The notes below the pieces were generated by a model. It was not told the origin of the DNA, made no database searches, and saw only the letters and a program-made list of their open reading frames with translations. Positions 30,927 through 40,234 of a stretch of DNA of 64,000 nt are shown piece by piece. Each line of letters opens with the position of its first letter. Position 1 is the first letter of the stretch. This stretch comes from an uncultured Colwellia sp. (GTDB lineage Bacteria > Pseudomonadota > Gammaproteobacteria > Enterobacterales > Alteromonadaceae), in NCBI GenBank assembly GCA_913058145.1, contig CAJXQM010000014.1, positions 1-64,000 on the forward strand. Direction: 5' to 3'. A program made the position numbers and the translations under genes.

Positions 30927-31727
30927 ATGAAATTACCACAAAATAAATTTAAACAGGCGTTAACGTCTAATAAAACACAATTTGGTTTATGGATGGGGCT
31001 ACCTGATAGCATTTGTGCTGAAATTGGTGCCGGTGCTGGTTTTGACTGGCTTTTAATTGATGCTGAACATGCCCCTTATGATTTACGTGGTATTCAAAGT
31101 CACTTGCAGGCAATAGCTCCTTATGGTGTTCCAGCTTTAGTTAGACCGCCAGAAGGCACCACCGCAATTATCAAACAGTTACTCGATATTGGTGCGCAAA
31201 GCTTACTTATTCCTATGGTTAATACCGCTGAACAGGCACGTCAATTAGTGCAAGATTCGCTCTATCCACCCCAAGGTATTCGTGGCTTAGGCACATCTAT
31301 GGCACGTGCTGCTCATTGGAATGGCGTAGAAGGCTATTTACAAAAAGCGAATGATGAAATTTGCTTAATTGTACAAGCAGAAACTAAACAAGCCATTGAT
31401 AATTTAGAAGAGATTGTTGCAATTGATGGCGTTCACGGTGTGTTTATTGGGCCATCTGATTTATCCGCTTCTATGGGCTACGTAGGTAATCCAGGACATC
31501 CAGAAGTGGTTGCCGCGGTTGAAAAGGGCATTGAAATTATTGTTAACGCGGGTAAAGCTGCCGGGGTGTTAGCGGTGGATAAAGCCTTAGCTCAAGGTTA
31601 TGCGGCTAAAGGCGCTAATTTTGTTGGCGTTGGTGTTGATGTAAGCTTATTAGCAACCTCAGTACGTAATTTAGCTAATCAATTTTGTACTGATGACAAT
31701 ACTAGCGAGTTAACTGCGGGTTATTAA
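30927..31727 (+). CDS. hpaI: 4-hydroxy-2-oxoheptanedioate aldolase
   Basis: HpaI is a class II pyruvate aldolase that splits 4-hydroxy-2-oxoheptanedioate into pyruvate and succinic semialdehyde. Across 266 residues it shows DWLLIDAEHAPYD, the metal-binding glutamate in IVQAETKQAI, GVFIGPSDLSASMGY and the phosphate/carboxylate-binding LVRPPEG. It ends the plus-strand hpa operon; the dehydrogenase at 24213 likely consumes the semialdehyde. Confidence 0.93.
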   Translation: MKLPQNKFKQALTSNKTQFGLWMGLPDSICAEIGAGAGFDWLLIDAEHAPYDLRGIQSHLQAIAPYGVPALVRPPEGTTAIIKQLLDIGAQSLLIPMVNTAEQARQLVQDSLYPPQGIRGLGTSMARAAHWNGVEGYLQKANDEICLIVQAETKQAIDNLEEIVAIDGVHGVFIGPSDLSASMGYVGNPGHPEVVAAVEKGIEIIVNAGKAAGVLAVDKALAQGYAAKGANFVGVGVDVSLLATSVRNLANQFCTDDNTSELTAGY

Positions 31728-32045
31728 AAGCGCGAATTCACGAGACAATATCCTTCAGTTATTGTTTTTTAAAGTCATATAAATCGCTCATACTTGCTGA
31801 AACGAGTACTTTCAAGTTGATCAGGTATAATAGTTCTTTTTTTCAAAATAAACGCCTTAACCTTTTGGCGAATATGAATATATTTTAATTATTTTTAAGT
31901 TTAGCATTGAAAGCGAAAACAGGTGTCTCCATAACTTACCTAGACGTAAAAAGAACTTAGTAATTAAACGATTACATAATTATAAAAAATGTGTATATAT
32001 ATTCAAGTGTGAATAGAAGCACAAAAAAAAGAAAGAGAATAAATC
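31728..32045. other. hpaI-SapC gene gap
   Basis: This 318-bp region has no reading frame of note. A weak terminator-like hairpin, GACAATA (31744-31750) with TATTGTT and six more Ts (to about 31771), probably closes the hpa operon. A TATAAT at 31826-31831 may belong to the promoter of the next gene, but no good -35 is visible. Confidence 0.45.
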
Positions 32046-32810
32046 ATGGCGAATATCGTTCCAATTAAAAAAGAAATGCATCAAAATTTGAAACTTGTTA
32101 AAGCGCGTGATTTATCACACGTTGAAGGGCAGCACATTATCCCGTTAACGGCTGCTGAATTTGCCCAAGCATCCGCTAGCTTTCCTATTGTACTTGTTAA
32201 AAACCCAGATTCAGAGCGCTACCGTAGTGTTGCAATGTTAGGCTTGGAAGCAGGTGAAAACTTGTTTTATCAAGATGACAAATGGACAGCTATTTCAATA
32301 CCGCAAAGTATTTCAATGGCTCCTTTTTCTTTAGGTATCGATCCGGAAAAAGAAAACACATTAACTGCTTGTGTTGATTTAGATAGTGAGTTTATCGGCG
32401 AAGAAAAAGACTTACCATTGTTTGAAGACGGTAAAGAATCTGAAGTTTTGGTGAACGTACAACAAGCCTTGGGTCGTTTATATGATAATGAAAGAATGAC
32501 TGAAAAATTTATTAAAGAATTACAAGACAACAACTTGTTGCAAGAGCTTGAGTTAAATATAGCCTTAAGTACTGGAGAAAAGAAAAAACTAGTGGGTATT
32601 TTCACTATCAATGAAGAGAAATTGAAAGAGTTTCCTGATGATAAAGTACTTGATTTTCACAAGCGAGGTTTGTTTGTTCCTATCTATTCAATGTTAGGCT
32701 CTATAAGTCAAATGAACCGTTTAGCGCAGTTACGTAACCAATTGTCAGAAATTAAAGTAACAGGCGTACAGATTGTTCCTGTTGTCGATAAAGTGGCAAG
32801 TGCAAGTTAG
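32046..32810 (+). CDS. SapC-family protein
   Basis: This 254-residue soluble protein has the SapC-like layout: HIIPLTAAEFAQASASFPIVLVKNP near the N-terminus, MLGLEAGENLF and PFSLGIDPE. The family is named after a Campylobacter S-layer locus, but its biochemical role is not established. It has no signal peptide or membrane segment. It stands alone between its own leader and a strong terminator, so it is probably monocistronic. Confidence 0.8.
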   Translation: MANIVPIKKEMHQNLKLVKARDLSHVEGQHIIPLTAAEFAQASASFPIVLVKNPDSERYRSVAMLGLEAGENLFYQDDKWTAISIPQSISMAPFSLGIDPEKENTLTACVDLDSEFIGEEKDLPLFEDGKESEVLVNVQQALGRLYDNERMTEKFIKELQDNNLLQELELNIALSTGEKKKLVGIFTINEEKLKEFPDDKVLDFHKRGLFVPIYSMLGSISQMNRLAQLRNQLSEIKVTGVQIVPVVDKVASAS

Positions 32811-32830
32811 TTCTTAAAGAATATGACTAA

Positions 32831-32859
32831 GAAAAAAAGGAGCTTTGCTCCTTTTTTTC
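32831..32859 (+). terminator. terminator after the SapC-family gene
   Basis: GGAGC-TTT-GCTCC with flanking seven As and seven Ts gives a 13-bp stem (32831-32843 with 32847-32859). The A-rich left arm also makes it work for the opposite strand. Confidence 0.92.
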
Positions 32860-32902
32860 TTTTAAAGATAGATAAATGTAATTGCTATACAGTTAGTTTA
32901 CA

Positions 32903-33538
32903 ATGGCTCAATATTCATATTTCAATGAGAACAATAATTTGGCTATCCACCTTCCTTTTGCAAAGTTGAGCCATTGGCAACAAATTGCTTTTGCTAGTGC
33001 TTTACTAGAGCGTATGTTACCTAATTATCAAATGTTTAGTGAAGCTAGTGAATTTGGTAGTTATGCTTTGTTACGCAATCAGCTTGATTTAATATGGCAG
33101 TGGTTAGATAAAAACAATAAAATCAAAATCAATATTAATGCTCAGTTAAATAAGTTAGAAGAACAAACACCCGATCCTGAAGTATTTGACTCTTTTGGTG
33201 TTTTTCCTGCACTTGATGTGTGTATGGCTATGATGTCTTTATTGCAACTAATGCAGACTAATGGCACGGATAAAGACCATGAATACATCAATAGTATCAG
33301 TCGTTTATCGCAAAACAGTGTTAACTACTATGTGGAATTACTGCTTATTGATGAAGGTAATGAAAATATCCAAGCTGCAAACGTCGATGAGCATCCATTA
33401 ACCGTATGGGAAAAAGAGACACAAAACGAGCTGTTTGACTTTATATCGTTCGCTGCAGAAACTAAACGCTCTTGTCAATTAGCCAAAAACATGGTGTTGT
33501 CTGAAGGATTGTCTAATTTAGGTATAGCAATAGAGTAA
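32903..33538 (+). CDS. YjaG-family (DUF416) protein
   Basis: This 211-residue cytoplasmic protein resembles Escherichia coli YjaG: LSHWQQIAFASALLERMLPNYQMF, FDSFGVFPALDVCMAMMSL and LIWQWL. It is mostly helical by composition, with no membrane segment. The function of the family is unknown. It is convergent with rsmD. Confidence 0.85.
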   Translation: MAQYSYFNENNNLAIHLPFAKLSHWQQIAFASALLERMLPNYQMFSEASEFGSYALLRNQLDLIWQWLDKNNKIKININAQLNKLEEQTPDPEVFDSFGVFPALDVCMAMMSLLQLMQTNGTDKDHEYINSISRLSQNSVNYYVELLLIDEGNENIQAANVDEHPLTVWEKETQNELFDFISFAAETKRSCQLAKNMVLSEGLSNLGIAIE

Positions 33539-33575
33539 CGTCTTTGACGTTAGCTTATTATTTTTTGCCAATTGT

Positions 33576-34163
33576 TTAGTTTGTATATTGAAATAGTTGG
33601 TAAGCTACTTGCCCGGCTACTTTTTCTTTTAGTAATTGCCAGTTGCTAGGTAGTTGTTGGTTGCTATGGATTTCCATTTCAACATAAATTAATGCTTGGT
33701 TAGCTAACCAGCCATTATTTAATAAATCAGCGGTTTGTGTAACTAAACCCTCCCTAAATGGAGGGTCAATGAAGACTAAATTATAGTGTTCCTTGGCTGA
33801 TGATTTGAGAAAATCTAGGGAATTAGTGTTGGCTACAAGGGCATTGTCGGCGTTAAGTAGTTGTTTGTTTACTTGTAACTGCTTTGCCGCAGAATTATTT
33901 AGCTCAATTAAGGTGACTTTAGCCGCGCCGCGAGATACTGCTTCAAAGCCTAAACTGCCAGCGCCTGCGAAGCAATCTAAACAATTGGCATCCTGTATAT
34001 AGGGCATTAACCAATTAAAAACCGTTTCTTTTATTCTGTCGGTGGTGGGTCGTAAGCCCTCGGCCATTAATACCGGTAATTTTCTCCCTCTATGTTTACC
34101 TGCAATAATGCGAATACTGCCTGTAACCGCTTTTTTACTCTGTTGTTTTTTACCTTGATTCAT
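33576..34163 (-). CDS. rsmD: 16S rRNA (guanine-966-N2) methyltransferase
   Basis: RsmD methylates G966 of 16S rRNA in the 30S subunit. It carries GSIRIIAGKHRGRKLPV, the SAM-binding CLDCFAGAGSLGFEAVSRGA and the catalytic loop FIDPPF. The frame stays open to a TTG at 34232, but the ATG at 34163 gives 195 residues, the normal size. It is divergent from ftsY, its usual neighbour. Confidence 0.94.
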   Translation of the reverse strand: MNQGKKQQSKKAVTGSIRIIAGKHRGRKLPVLMAEGLRPTTDRIKETVFNWLMPYIQDANCLDCFAGAGSLGFEAVSRGAAKVTLIELNNSAAKQLQVNKQLLNADNALVANTNSLDFLKSSAKEHYNLVFIDPPFREGLVTQTADLLNNGWLANQALIYVEMEIHSNQQLPSNWQLLKEKVAGQVAYQLFQYTN

Positions 34164-34225
34164 ATCACTGACAGCTATGCTATTAAATGTTAATATAACG
34201 GTGATTTTATCTCTATTTGGTCTCA

Positions 34226-34233
34226 ATACCAAT
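34226..34233 (+). repeat. dispersed ATACCAAT motif
   Basis: One copy of the recurrent ATACCAAT core, in the rsmD-ftsY gap. Confidence 0.5.
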
Positions 34234-34279
34234 CAAATAACGTAATTTACCCATATCGAATAGCAAAAGGTCTAAAAAA

Positions 34280-35497
34280 GTGTCTAAGAAGAAAAAAGGT
34301 ATGTTTTCCTGGTTAGGTTTTGGTCAGGATGAGAAAGGGCAGGCTACAAAAGAGAGTTCTGAAGCTGTTGAAAAAATTGCAGTTGAATCTGACTTAGTTA
34401 TTGAGGCTAAGCAGAAAGAAGCGATTATTGATGAAGCGGTTGTCATTGCTGAGCCACATACTTCTAATGAGATAGAACCCGAACCACCCACTCTAGACCA
34501 ATCAGAAGAGTTTACGGCGGAAGAGCTAGAAGATGAGATCGACCTTGAAGTCAATAAACCAGCACAAGAAGCTAAGTTAGGTTTTTTTGCTCGCTTAAAA
34601 CAAGGCTTGACTAAGACCCGGAAAAATTTAGGTGGTGGTTTATTTGATTTGTTCCGTGGGAAACAAATTGATGATGAGCTTTTTGAAGAGCTAGAAACAC
34701 ATTTGTTACTGGCAGATGTTGGTGTTGAAACAACCATGAAAATTATCGACTCACTTACAAAAAGTGCTAGTCGTAAGCAGTTAAAAAATGCAGAAGCCTT
34801 ATATGAATTATTAAAAATTGAGCTAAAAAAGATTATTGAAGATGTCAGTCAACCGTTAGAAATTCCTGAAAATGATGGGCCTTTTGTTATGCTCATGGTG
34901 GGCGTCAATGGTGTCGGTAAAACCACCACTATTGGTAAGCTAGCAAAGCAATTTCAAGCAGAAGGAAAATCAGTCATGTTGGCGGCGGGTGATACCTTTA
35001 GAGCCGCAGCGGTAGAACAATTGCAAGTATGGGGCGAGCGTAACGACATTCCGGTTATTGCTCAGCATACAGGTGCGGATAGTGCCTCGGTTATTTTTGA
35101 CGCAATAAGTGCCGCTAAAGCACGTAAAATAGATATATTAATTGCCGATACTGCAGGGCGTTTACAGAATAAAACACATTTAATGGAAGAGTTAAAGAAA
35201 GTTGTTAGGGTCATGAAAAAACTTGATGTAAATGCGCCTCATGAGGTGATGTTAACCCTTGATGCAGGCACTGGCCAGAATGCACTAAGCCAAACCAAGT
35301 TGTTTAATGAAGCTGTTGGTTTAACTGGCTTAACGTTAACTAAGCTTGATGGTACTGCTAAAGGCGGTGTTATTTTTGCGGTGGCCGATAAACACAGTAT
35401 TCCTATTCGTTATTTAGGTGTTGGTGAAGGTATTGATGATTTACGTCCATTTAATAGTGATGATTTTATTGATGCTTTGTTTACTAAAGAGCCATAG
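34280..35497 (+). CDS. ftsY: signal recognition particle receptor FtsY
   Basis: FtsY is the GTPase receptor that delivers ribosome-SRP complexes to the membrane. It has 405 residues: an acidic, variable A domain (about 1-100), then the NG domain with GVNGVGKTTTIGKLA, ADTAGRLQNK and TKLDGTAKGG. The start codon is GTG. It leads the ftsY-ftsE-ftsX group found in most gammaproteobacteria. Confidence 0.95.
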   Translation: MSKKKKGMFSWLGFGQDEKGQATKESSEAVEKIAVESDLVIEAKQKEAIIDEAVVIAEPHTSNEIEPEPPTLDQSEEFTAEELEDEIDLEVNKPAQEAKLGFFARLKQGLTKTRKNLGGGLFDLFRGKQIDDELFEELETHLLLADVGVETTMKIIDSLTKSASRKQLKNAEALYELLKIELKKIIEDVSQPLEIPENDGPFVMLMVGVNGVGKTTTIGKLAKQFQAEGKSVMLAAGDTFRAAAVEQLQVWGERNDIPVIAQHTGADSASVIFDAISAAKARKIDILIADTAGRLQNKTHLMEELKKVVRVMKKLDVNAPHEVMLTLDAGTGQNALSQTKLFNEAVGLTGLTLTKLDGTAKGGVIFAVADKHSIPIRYLGVGEGIDDLRPFNSDDFIDALFTKEP

Positions 35498-35532
35498 ACT
35501 AAAACAAAAAATTACTGAATAAAATAATAATT

Positions 35533-36261
35533 ATGATCAGCTTTAACAATGTTAATAAAACTTATCCCGGTGGTTTTCTCGCCCTAAAGAAAGTGAACTT
35601 CACCGTTGGCGCCGGTGAAATGGTGTTTTTAACAGGTCATTCAGGTGCGGGTAAAAGTACTTTGTTAAAGCTTATATCTATGATGGAAAAGCCAAGTTCA
35701 GGTAGTATTTTAGTAAATAAAACTGAACTTGCTAAAATAAAGTATAACAAAATACCCTATGTGCGCCGTGGCATAGGAATGATATTTCAAAGCCACAACC
35801 TGCTCAAAGATCGTACTGTCTTTGATAATGTTGCCTTACCGCTCATTATTGAGGGAGTGAGCCACAAAGAAATTAAAAAGCGTGTTGAAACCGCTTTAGA
35901 TAAAGTGCATTTAAGTGCAAAGCTGAAGTGTTTTCCACATATGCTGTCTGGTGGCGAACAACAAAGAGTAGGCATTGCCCGTGCTATTGTTAACAAACCC
36001 CCTATATTACTCGCTGATGAGCCAACCGGAAATCTAGATCCTAAACTATCTTTAGATATAATTCGTTTGTTTGAAGAATTTAATGCTGCAGGTGTTACGG
36101 TATTAATTGCTACCCATGATTTAGGTTTAATTGCCCGCATGAAGTATCGTACGTTAACATTAAAAGAGGGGACCATGATTAATGATGGCATCATTGAAGG
36201 GTTGAGTCCTAATGGTATAACGACACCAAATATCACAGGGCAAGGGGTAATGAATGAGTGA
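35533..36261 (+). CDS. ftsE: cell division ATP-binding protein FtsE
   Basis: FtsE is the ATPase of the FtsEX complex that activates peptidoglycan amidases at the division site. Its 242 residues hold Walker A GHSGAGKST (35-43), the signature LSGGEQQRVGIARAI and Walker B ILLADEPTGNLD. It overlaps ftsX by 8 bp. The tail is about 20 residues longer than in typical FtsE. Confidence 0.95.
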   Translation: MISFNNVNKTYPGGFLALKKVNFTVGAGEMVFLTGHSGAGKSTLLKLISMMEKPSSGSILVNKTELAKIKYNKIPYVRRGIGMIFQSHNLLKDRTVFDNVALPLIIEGVSHKEIKKRVETALDKVHLSAKLKCFPHMLSGGEQQRVGIARAIVNKPPILLADEPTGNLDPKLSLDIIRLFEEFNAAGVTVLIATHDLGLIARMKYRTLTLKEGTMINDGIIEGLSPNGITTPNITGQGVMNE

Positions 36262-37228
36262 TTTTCATTCTAGTAAATTAAACCAACGTAATAACTTATT
36301 AAGGCGGTTATTAACGTTACCTATTAGGCATATTCAACAAGCGATAGGAAGTTTAGGCGACTTATGGCGTACGCCGTTTACTTCTGTGATGACAGTTTTT
36401 GTATTGGGCATTAGTTTAGCCTTACCCGCTACCCTACACTTGTTTGTTAAAAACGCTCAACAAGTGAGCGAACAATGGGACAGTGCTTCACAAATTACTT
36501 TGTTTTTGAAATTGTCAATCAATGATAAAAGCGCTCAAAACTTAGTAAAGCGACTTAAGTTGTATCCTGAAGTCACTGACGTGCACTATATTTCTGCAAA
36601 ACAAGCACTAAAAGAGTTTAAAATACTCTCAGGTTTTGGTCAGTCACTTGAGTACTTAGAAAAAAACCCCTTGCCGGCTACAATATTGGTCATACCAACT
36701 AATCGTGCTAGTCAGGCAGATGCTGCTAATGAATTATTAGCAAAGTTAACGCAAGAACGAGAAGTTGATCAAGCTAAGCTTGATTTGGAATGGCTTACAC
36801 GTTTAGAAGCAATAGCGCAGTTAATTAAAGATATTGTTAGTTGTGTTGCTTTGTTGTTGTGTTTATCGGTGGTACTTATTGTTGGCAATACCATAAGGCT
36901 TGCTATTTTAAGCCAGCAAGATGCCATTGCCATTATGAAATTGGTTGGCGCAACCGATAGTTTTATTCAACGGCCATTTCTTTACAGTGGTTTTTGGTAC
37001 GGTATTTTTGGGGGTATACTCTCTTGGGTAGTCGTGAGCTTATTAGCACAGTACTTAAGTACTGCAGTTGGCAACCTAACTGATTTATATCAAAGTAACT
37101 TTCAGTTACAAGGGTTAGCATATAGTGAAGCGGCAATGTTGATAATTCTTGCTGTATTGCTTGGGTTAGTTGGTAGTTACATTTCGGTACGTAACCATAT
37201 TAGAGCGATTGAGCCGAATGCAGACTAA
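36254..37228 (+). CDS. ftsX: cell division membrane protein FtsX
   Basis: FtsX is the membrane partner of FtsE. The 324-residue protein has a cytoplasmic N-terminus, a first membrane helix (about 42-62), a periplasmic domain that contacts EnvC-type activators, and three C-terminal helices (about 190-320). It contains the IAIMKLVGATDSFI motif of the family. Its ATG lies within the end of ftsE. Confidence 0.94.
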   Translation: MSDFHSSKLNQRNNLLRRLLTLPIRHIQQAIGSLGDLWRTPFTSVMTVFVLGISLALPATLHLFVKNAQQVSEQWDSASQITLFLKLSINDKSAQNLVKRLKLYPEVTDVHYISAKQALKEFKILSGFGQSLEYLEKNPLPATILVIPTNRASQADAANELLAKLTQEREVDQAKLDLEWLTRLEAIAQLIKDIVSCVALLLCLSVVLIVGNTIRLAILSQQDAIAIMKLVGATDSFIQRPFLYSGFWYGIFGGILSWVVVSLLAQYLSTAVGNLTDLYQSNFQLQGLAYSEAAMLIILAVLLGLVGSYISVRNHIRAIEPNAD

Positions 37229-37235
37229 TACCAAT
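37228..37235 (+). repeat. dispersed ATACCAAT motif
   Basis: A copy of the ATACCAAT core beginning at the last base of the ftsX stop codon. Confidence 0.5.
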
Positions 37236-37429
37236 AATACTGCATTAACAAAATTTAACAGATATTTCACTAAATAAATGAAAGATCATCTTGTTTTGCC
37301 CTTTCTATTAAGCTAATGTTTGTCTCCACTTGGCGCTCCTTGTATGGTGTAGGTATTTAAAACACCCATTTTATGTTAAAATAACGAACGTGAAACAAGT
37401 AAAAAGTTTAAGAAAAGAGGTTTATATAT

Positions 37430-38284
37430 ATGAGTAATACAATGCAACTTATTCTACCAAAAAGCGGTAGTATTGAATCGTACATGCAATCAGCGTATAG
37501 CATCCCTATGTTAACAGCTGAAGAAGAGCGTGATCTTGCCACTAGTCTTTATAATGAAAATGACTTACAAGCGGCACAAAAGCTGATTATGTCACATTTG
37601 CGTTTTGTTATTCATATTGCCAAAGGCTATTCCGGTTATGGATTAGCACAAGCTGATTTAGTACAAGAAGGTAATGTGGGTTTAATGAAAGCAGTTAAAC
37701 GTTTTAACCCTGAAGTGGGTGTACGTTTAGTCTCATTTGCAGTGCATTGGATCAAAGCTGAAATACATGAATATGTGTTGAAAAACTGGCGAATCGTAAA
37801 AGTTGCAACGACTAAAGCACAACGTAAATTATTTTTTAATCTACGTAAGAATAAAAAACGCTTGGGTTGGTTCAGTAATGATGAAGTGAATACTGTTGCA
37901 GATACCTTAGGTGTGAGTACCAAAGATGTGCTAGAAATGGAAAATCGCATGAGTAGTCATGACCAAGCTTTCGAACTTTCTTCTGATGATGTCGATAATT
38001 CGAGTGCAGGTAATTTTTCACCAGCGCAGTACTTAGAAGATAAACAATCAGACTTAGCTATTGAAGTAGAAAATGCCAATTGGGAAAATCATGCTAACAA
38101 CCGCTTATCTACGGCATTAGTTGCGCTAGATCATCGGAGCCAGGATATTATTAAAACTCGTTGGTTGAGCGAAGATAAAACAACATTGCAAGAGTTAGCC
38201 AATAAATACCAAATTTCAGCTGAGCGAGTTCGACAGTTAGAAAAAAATGCGTTAAACAAACTTAAAAATACTATGGTGCTATAG
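37430..38284 (+). CDS. rpoH: RNA polymerase heat-shock sigma factor (sigma-32)
   Basis: RpoH directs transcription of chaperone and protease genes. The 284 residues show region 2 ([36 protein letters not shown]), the RpoH-specific box [12 protein letters not shown] and a region 4 helix-turn-helix ([20 protein letters not shown]). The 201-nt leader may carry translation-controlling structure, as in enterobacteria, but I could not demonstrate one. Confidence 0.96.
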   Translation: MSNTMQLILPKSGSIESYMQSAYSIPMLTAEEERDLATSLYNENDLQAAQKLIMSHLRFVIHIAKGYSGYGLAQADLVQEGNVGLMKAVKRFNPEVGVRLVSFAVHWIKAEIHEYVLKNWRIVKVATTKAQRKLFFNLRKNKKRLGWFSNDEVNTVADTLGVSTKDVLEMENRMSSHDQAFELSSDDVDNSSAGNFSPAQYLEDKQSDLAIEVENANWENHANNRLSTALVALDHRSQDIIKTRWLSEDKTTLQELANKYQISAERVRQLEKNALNKLKNTMVL

Positions 38285-38306
38285 TGTTAGTGTAGTCTCT
38301 TATTTT

Positions 38307-38332
38307 AAAAACCGACTTCGGTCGGTTTTTTT
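38307..38332 (+). terminator. terminator after rpoH
   Basis: AAAAACCGAC, a TTCG tetraloop and GTCGGTTTTTTT form a strong hairpin with T tail, 23 bp beyond the rpoH stop. Confidence 0.94.
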
Positions 38333-38692
38333 GTGCCTGCAATATGAATTTAGATCGTAATACCAATCGAAAAAGTAGAGCGTTACAAGATCTCGGTGAA
38401 TGATTTATTATTAGTCTTAGTATTAGTTATGGGTTAATGGCAGAAGATGTTGAAAGTGTATAAGCCATTTGTGTGATGTGGTTTCGGGTAACCCATCATA
38501 TAACGTAACCAAAAAACCGAGTGAAATGCCTTCAAAAATATAAAGAAAAAACTGCTGTTAATCTCTTTGTAAGTCCAATTATCTAGTTTAAACTTTGTTT
38601 TGACGCATTATTTTATTAATGGGTGTATGCTTTTACTCGTTTACTGGCATCATTTGGGTATAATAGCAGTAATTATATTATAGGAGTTTGTT
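38333..38692. other. rpoH-tatA gap
   Basis: This 360-bp stretch has no gene. It contains a dispersed ATACCAAT motif at 38360-38367 and a possible -10 (TATAAT at 38659-38664) just before tatA, with no strong -35. An AGGAG at about 38682 is the tatA ribosome site. Confidence 0.5.
38360..38367 (+). repeat. dispersed ATACCAAT motif
   Basis: A copy of the ATACCAAT core downstream of the rpoH terminator. Confidence 0.5.
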
Positions 38693-38956
38693 ATGGGTGG
38701 TATCAGTATTTGGCAATTATTAATTATTGCCGTTATTGTCGTTCTATTGTTTGGTACTAAAAAATTGCGTAACTTAGGTGGTGATTTAGGCTCGGCGATA
38801 AAGGGCTTTAAAAATGCAGTAGGTGATGAAAAAGATTCAGTTGACACAGATCCAGCTCATAAAGTAGAAAAAAACTCAGATACGTTAGCTGATGACAGTA
38901 GTACTACTGCACAAGAAGCTAGCAAATCTAAAGAAAGCCAAAAAGAAAAGAGTTAG
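38693..38956 (+). CDS. tatA: twin-arginine translocase subunit TatA
   Basis: TatA forms the size-adapting pore for folded Tat substrates. The 87 residues have an N-terminal membrane helix (about 3-20), the [21 protein letters not shown] amphipathic helix and an acidic tail. It is the first gene of tatABC. Confidence 0.94.
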   Translation: MGGISIWQLLIIAVIVVLLFGTKKLRNLGGDLGSAIKGFKNAVGDEKDSVDTDPAHKVEKNSDTLADDSSTTAQEASKSKESQKEKS

Positions 38957-38964
38957 GCATATTC

Positions 38965-39444
38965 ATGTTTGATATTGGTTTTTGGGAATTAACGCTTATT
39001 GGTATTATGGGTTTAGTCGTACTCGGCCCAGAACGTCTACCTGTAGCGATTCGAACCCTTAAAGGTTGGGTCACGGGTGTGCGTAAGTTTAGTGATTCGG
39101 TAAAATCTGAGCTTTCAGAAGAGCTAAGAATTCATGAGCTACATGGAAACCTTAAAAAAGCAGAGCAAGCCAACATGGCTAACTTAAGCCCCGAGATTTC
39201 TGAATCTGTTAAGTCATTAAAAGAAGCTGCTGCGATGGTCAATGAACCATTTAAAAATGTTGATAAAAGCGCTATAGACCCATTCACTTCAACCTTGTCA
39301 GCGAGTCAATCTGCTATAGATAAAACTGCTAGTAGTGAGCAAGAAGTTAATATTCAAGCAGATGATACTAACAATGTAAAGCCATCAGATACGTCTCAAA
39401 AAAGCACACAAAATATTGAGCACGAAATGAAGCAGGACAAATGA
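38965..39444 (+). CDS. tatB: twin-arginine translocase subunit TatB
   Basis: TatB works with TatC in recognising twin-arginine signals. Its 159 residues start MFDIGFWELTLIGIMGLVVLGPERLP, the TatB-specific N-terminus with a membrane helix and conserved Glu, followed by an amphipathic helix and a long polar tail. It overlaps tatC by 4 bp (ATGA). Confidence 0.94.
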   Translation: MFDIGFWELTLIGIMGLVVLGPERLPVAIRTLKGWVTGVRKFSDSVKSELSEELRIHELHGNLKKAEQANMANLSPEISESVKSLKEAAAMVNEPFKNVDKSAIDPFTSTLSASQSAIDKTASSEQEVNIQADDTNNVKPSDTSQKSTQNIEHEMKQDK

Positions 39445-40220
39445 ATTCATCGGTAGAACATTCGGAATCATCAGATCCAATCGCAGCAGCGTCGTCAGCA
39501 TCAGAGAAAAGTGTGACGCTTTTTGACCATCTAATTGAACTCAGAACACGTTTATTACACGCAGTGCTAGGTATTTTGTTGGTATTTTGTTGTTTAGCCT
39601 ATTTTGCTCAAGATATTTATCAATACTTAGCACAACCTCTATTGCAAACTATGCCAGCTGGCTCACAAATGATTGCAACAGATGTAGCCTCTCCTTTTTT
39701 TGCTCCTTTTAAACTCACCATAGTCCTATCTGTTTTTCTTGCGATGCCTTATATTCTATATCAAATATGGTCATTTGTTGCTCCAGGGCTATATCGTAAT
39801 GAAAAACGATTAATTGCGCCACTGATGTTAGGATCTACTTTGTTGTTTTATAGCGGGATTGCTTTTGCGTACTTCATCGTTTTTCCTGTAGTTTTTGCTT
39901 TTTTTACTTCAGTTGCGCCTGAAGGTGTCGTGATTGCTACCGATATTAGTAGTTATTTAGATTTTGTTTTGAAATTATTTTTTGCTTTTGGTGCCGCATT
40001 TGAAATTCCTGTTGTGATTATTTTATTATGTTGGACGGGTGTGACTAGCCCAAGCGACTTAAGAAAAAAACGCCCTTATATGGCCGTTGGTGCTTTTGTT
40101 ATTGGTATGTTATTAACACCTCCTGATATTATTTCGCAATCTATGTTAGCTATTCCGATGTTACTATTATTTGAACTTGGCATTATTATCGCCTCGTTAT
40201 ACCATAAAGAAAATGATTAA
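39441..40220 (+). CDS. tatC: twin-arginine translocase subunit TatC
   Basis: TatC is the multispanning receptor for twin-arginine signal peptides. The 259-residue protein has six hydrophobic helices and the family signatures LFDHLIELRTRLLHA near the N-terminus, YQIWSFVAPGLYRNEKR and FGAAFEIPVVIILL. The N-terminus carries a Ser-rich extension of about 25 residues. Confidence 0.95.
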   Translation: MNSSVEHSESSDPIAAASSASEKSVTLFDHLIELRTRLLHAVLGILLVFCCLAYFAQDIYQYLAQPLLQTMPAGSQMIATDVASPFFAPFKLTIVLSVFLAMPYILYQIWSFVAPGLYRNEKRLIAPLMLGSTLLFYSGIAFAYFIVFPVVFAFFTSVAPEGVVIATDISSYLDFVLKLFFAFGAAFEIPVVIILLCWTGVTSPSDLRKKRPYMAVGAFVIGMLLTPPDIISQSMLAIPMLLLFELGIIIASLYHKEND

Positions 40221-40234
40221 GAGGGTACTGTGTA

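Noticed and set aside
34324-34737. 137-codon Ser-rich frame antisense to ftsY
   Set aside because: The Ser-rich content arises from the reverse of the acidic ftsY A domain (GAA/GAG codons read backwards).
37361-37380. CCCATTTTA upstream of rpoH considered as a sigma-32 -10 element
   Set aside because: No CTTGAA-like -35 element is present at the required distance.
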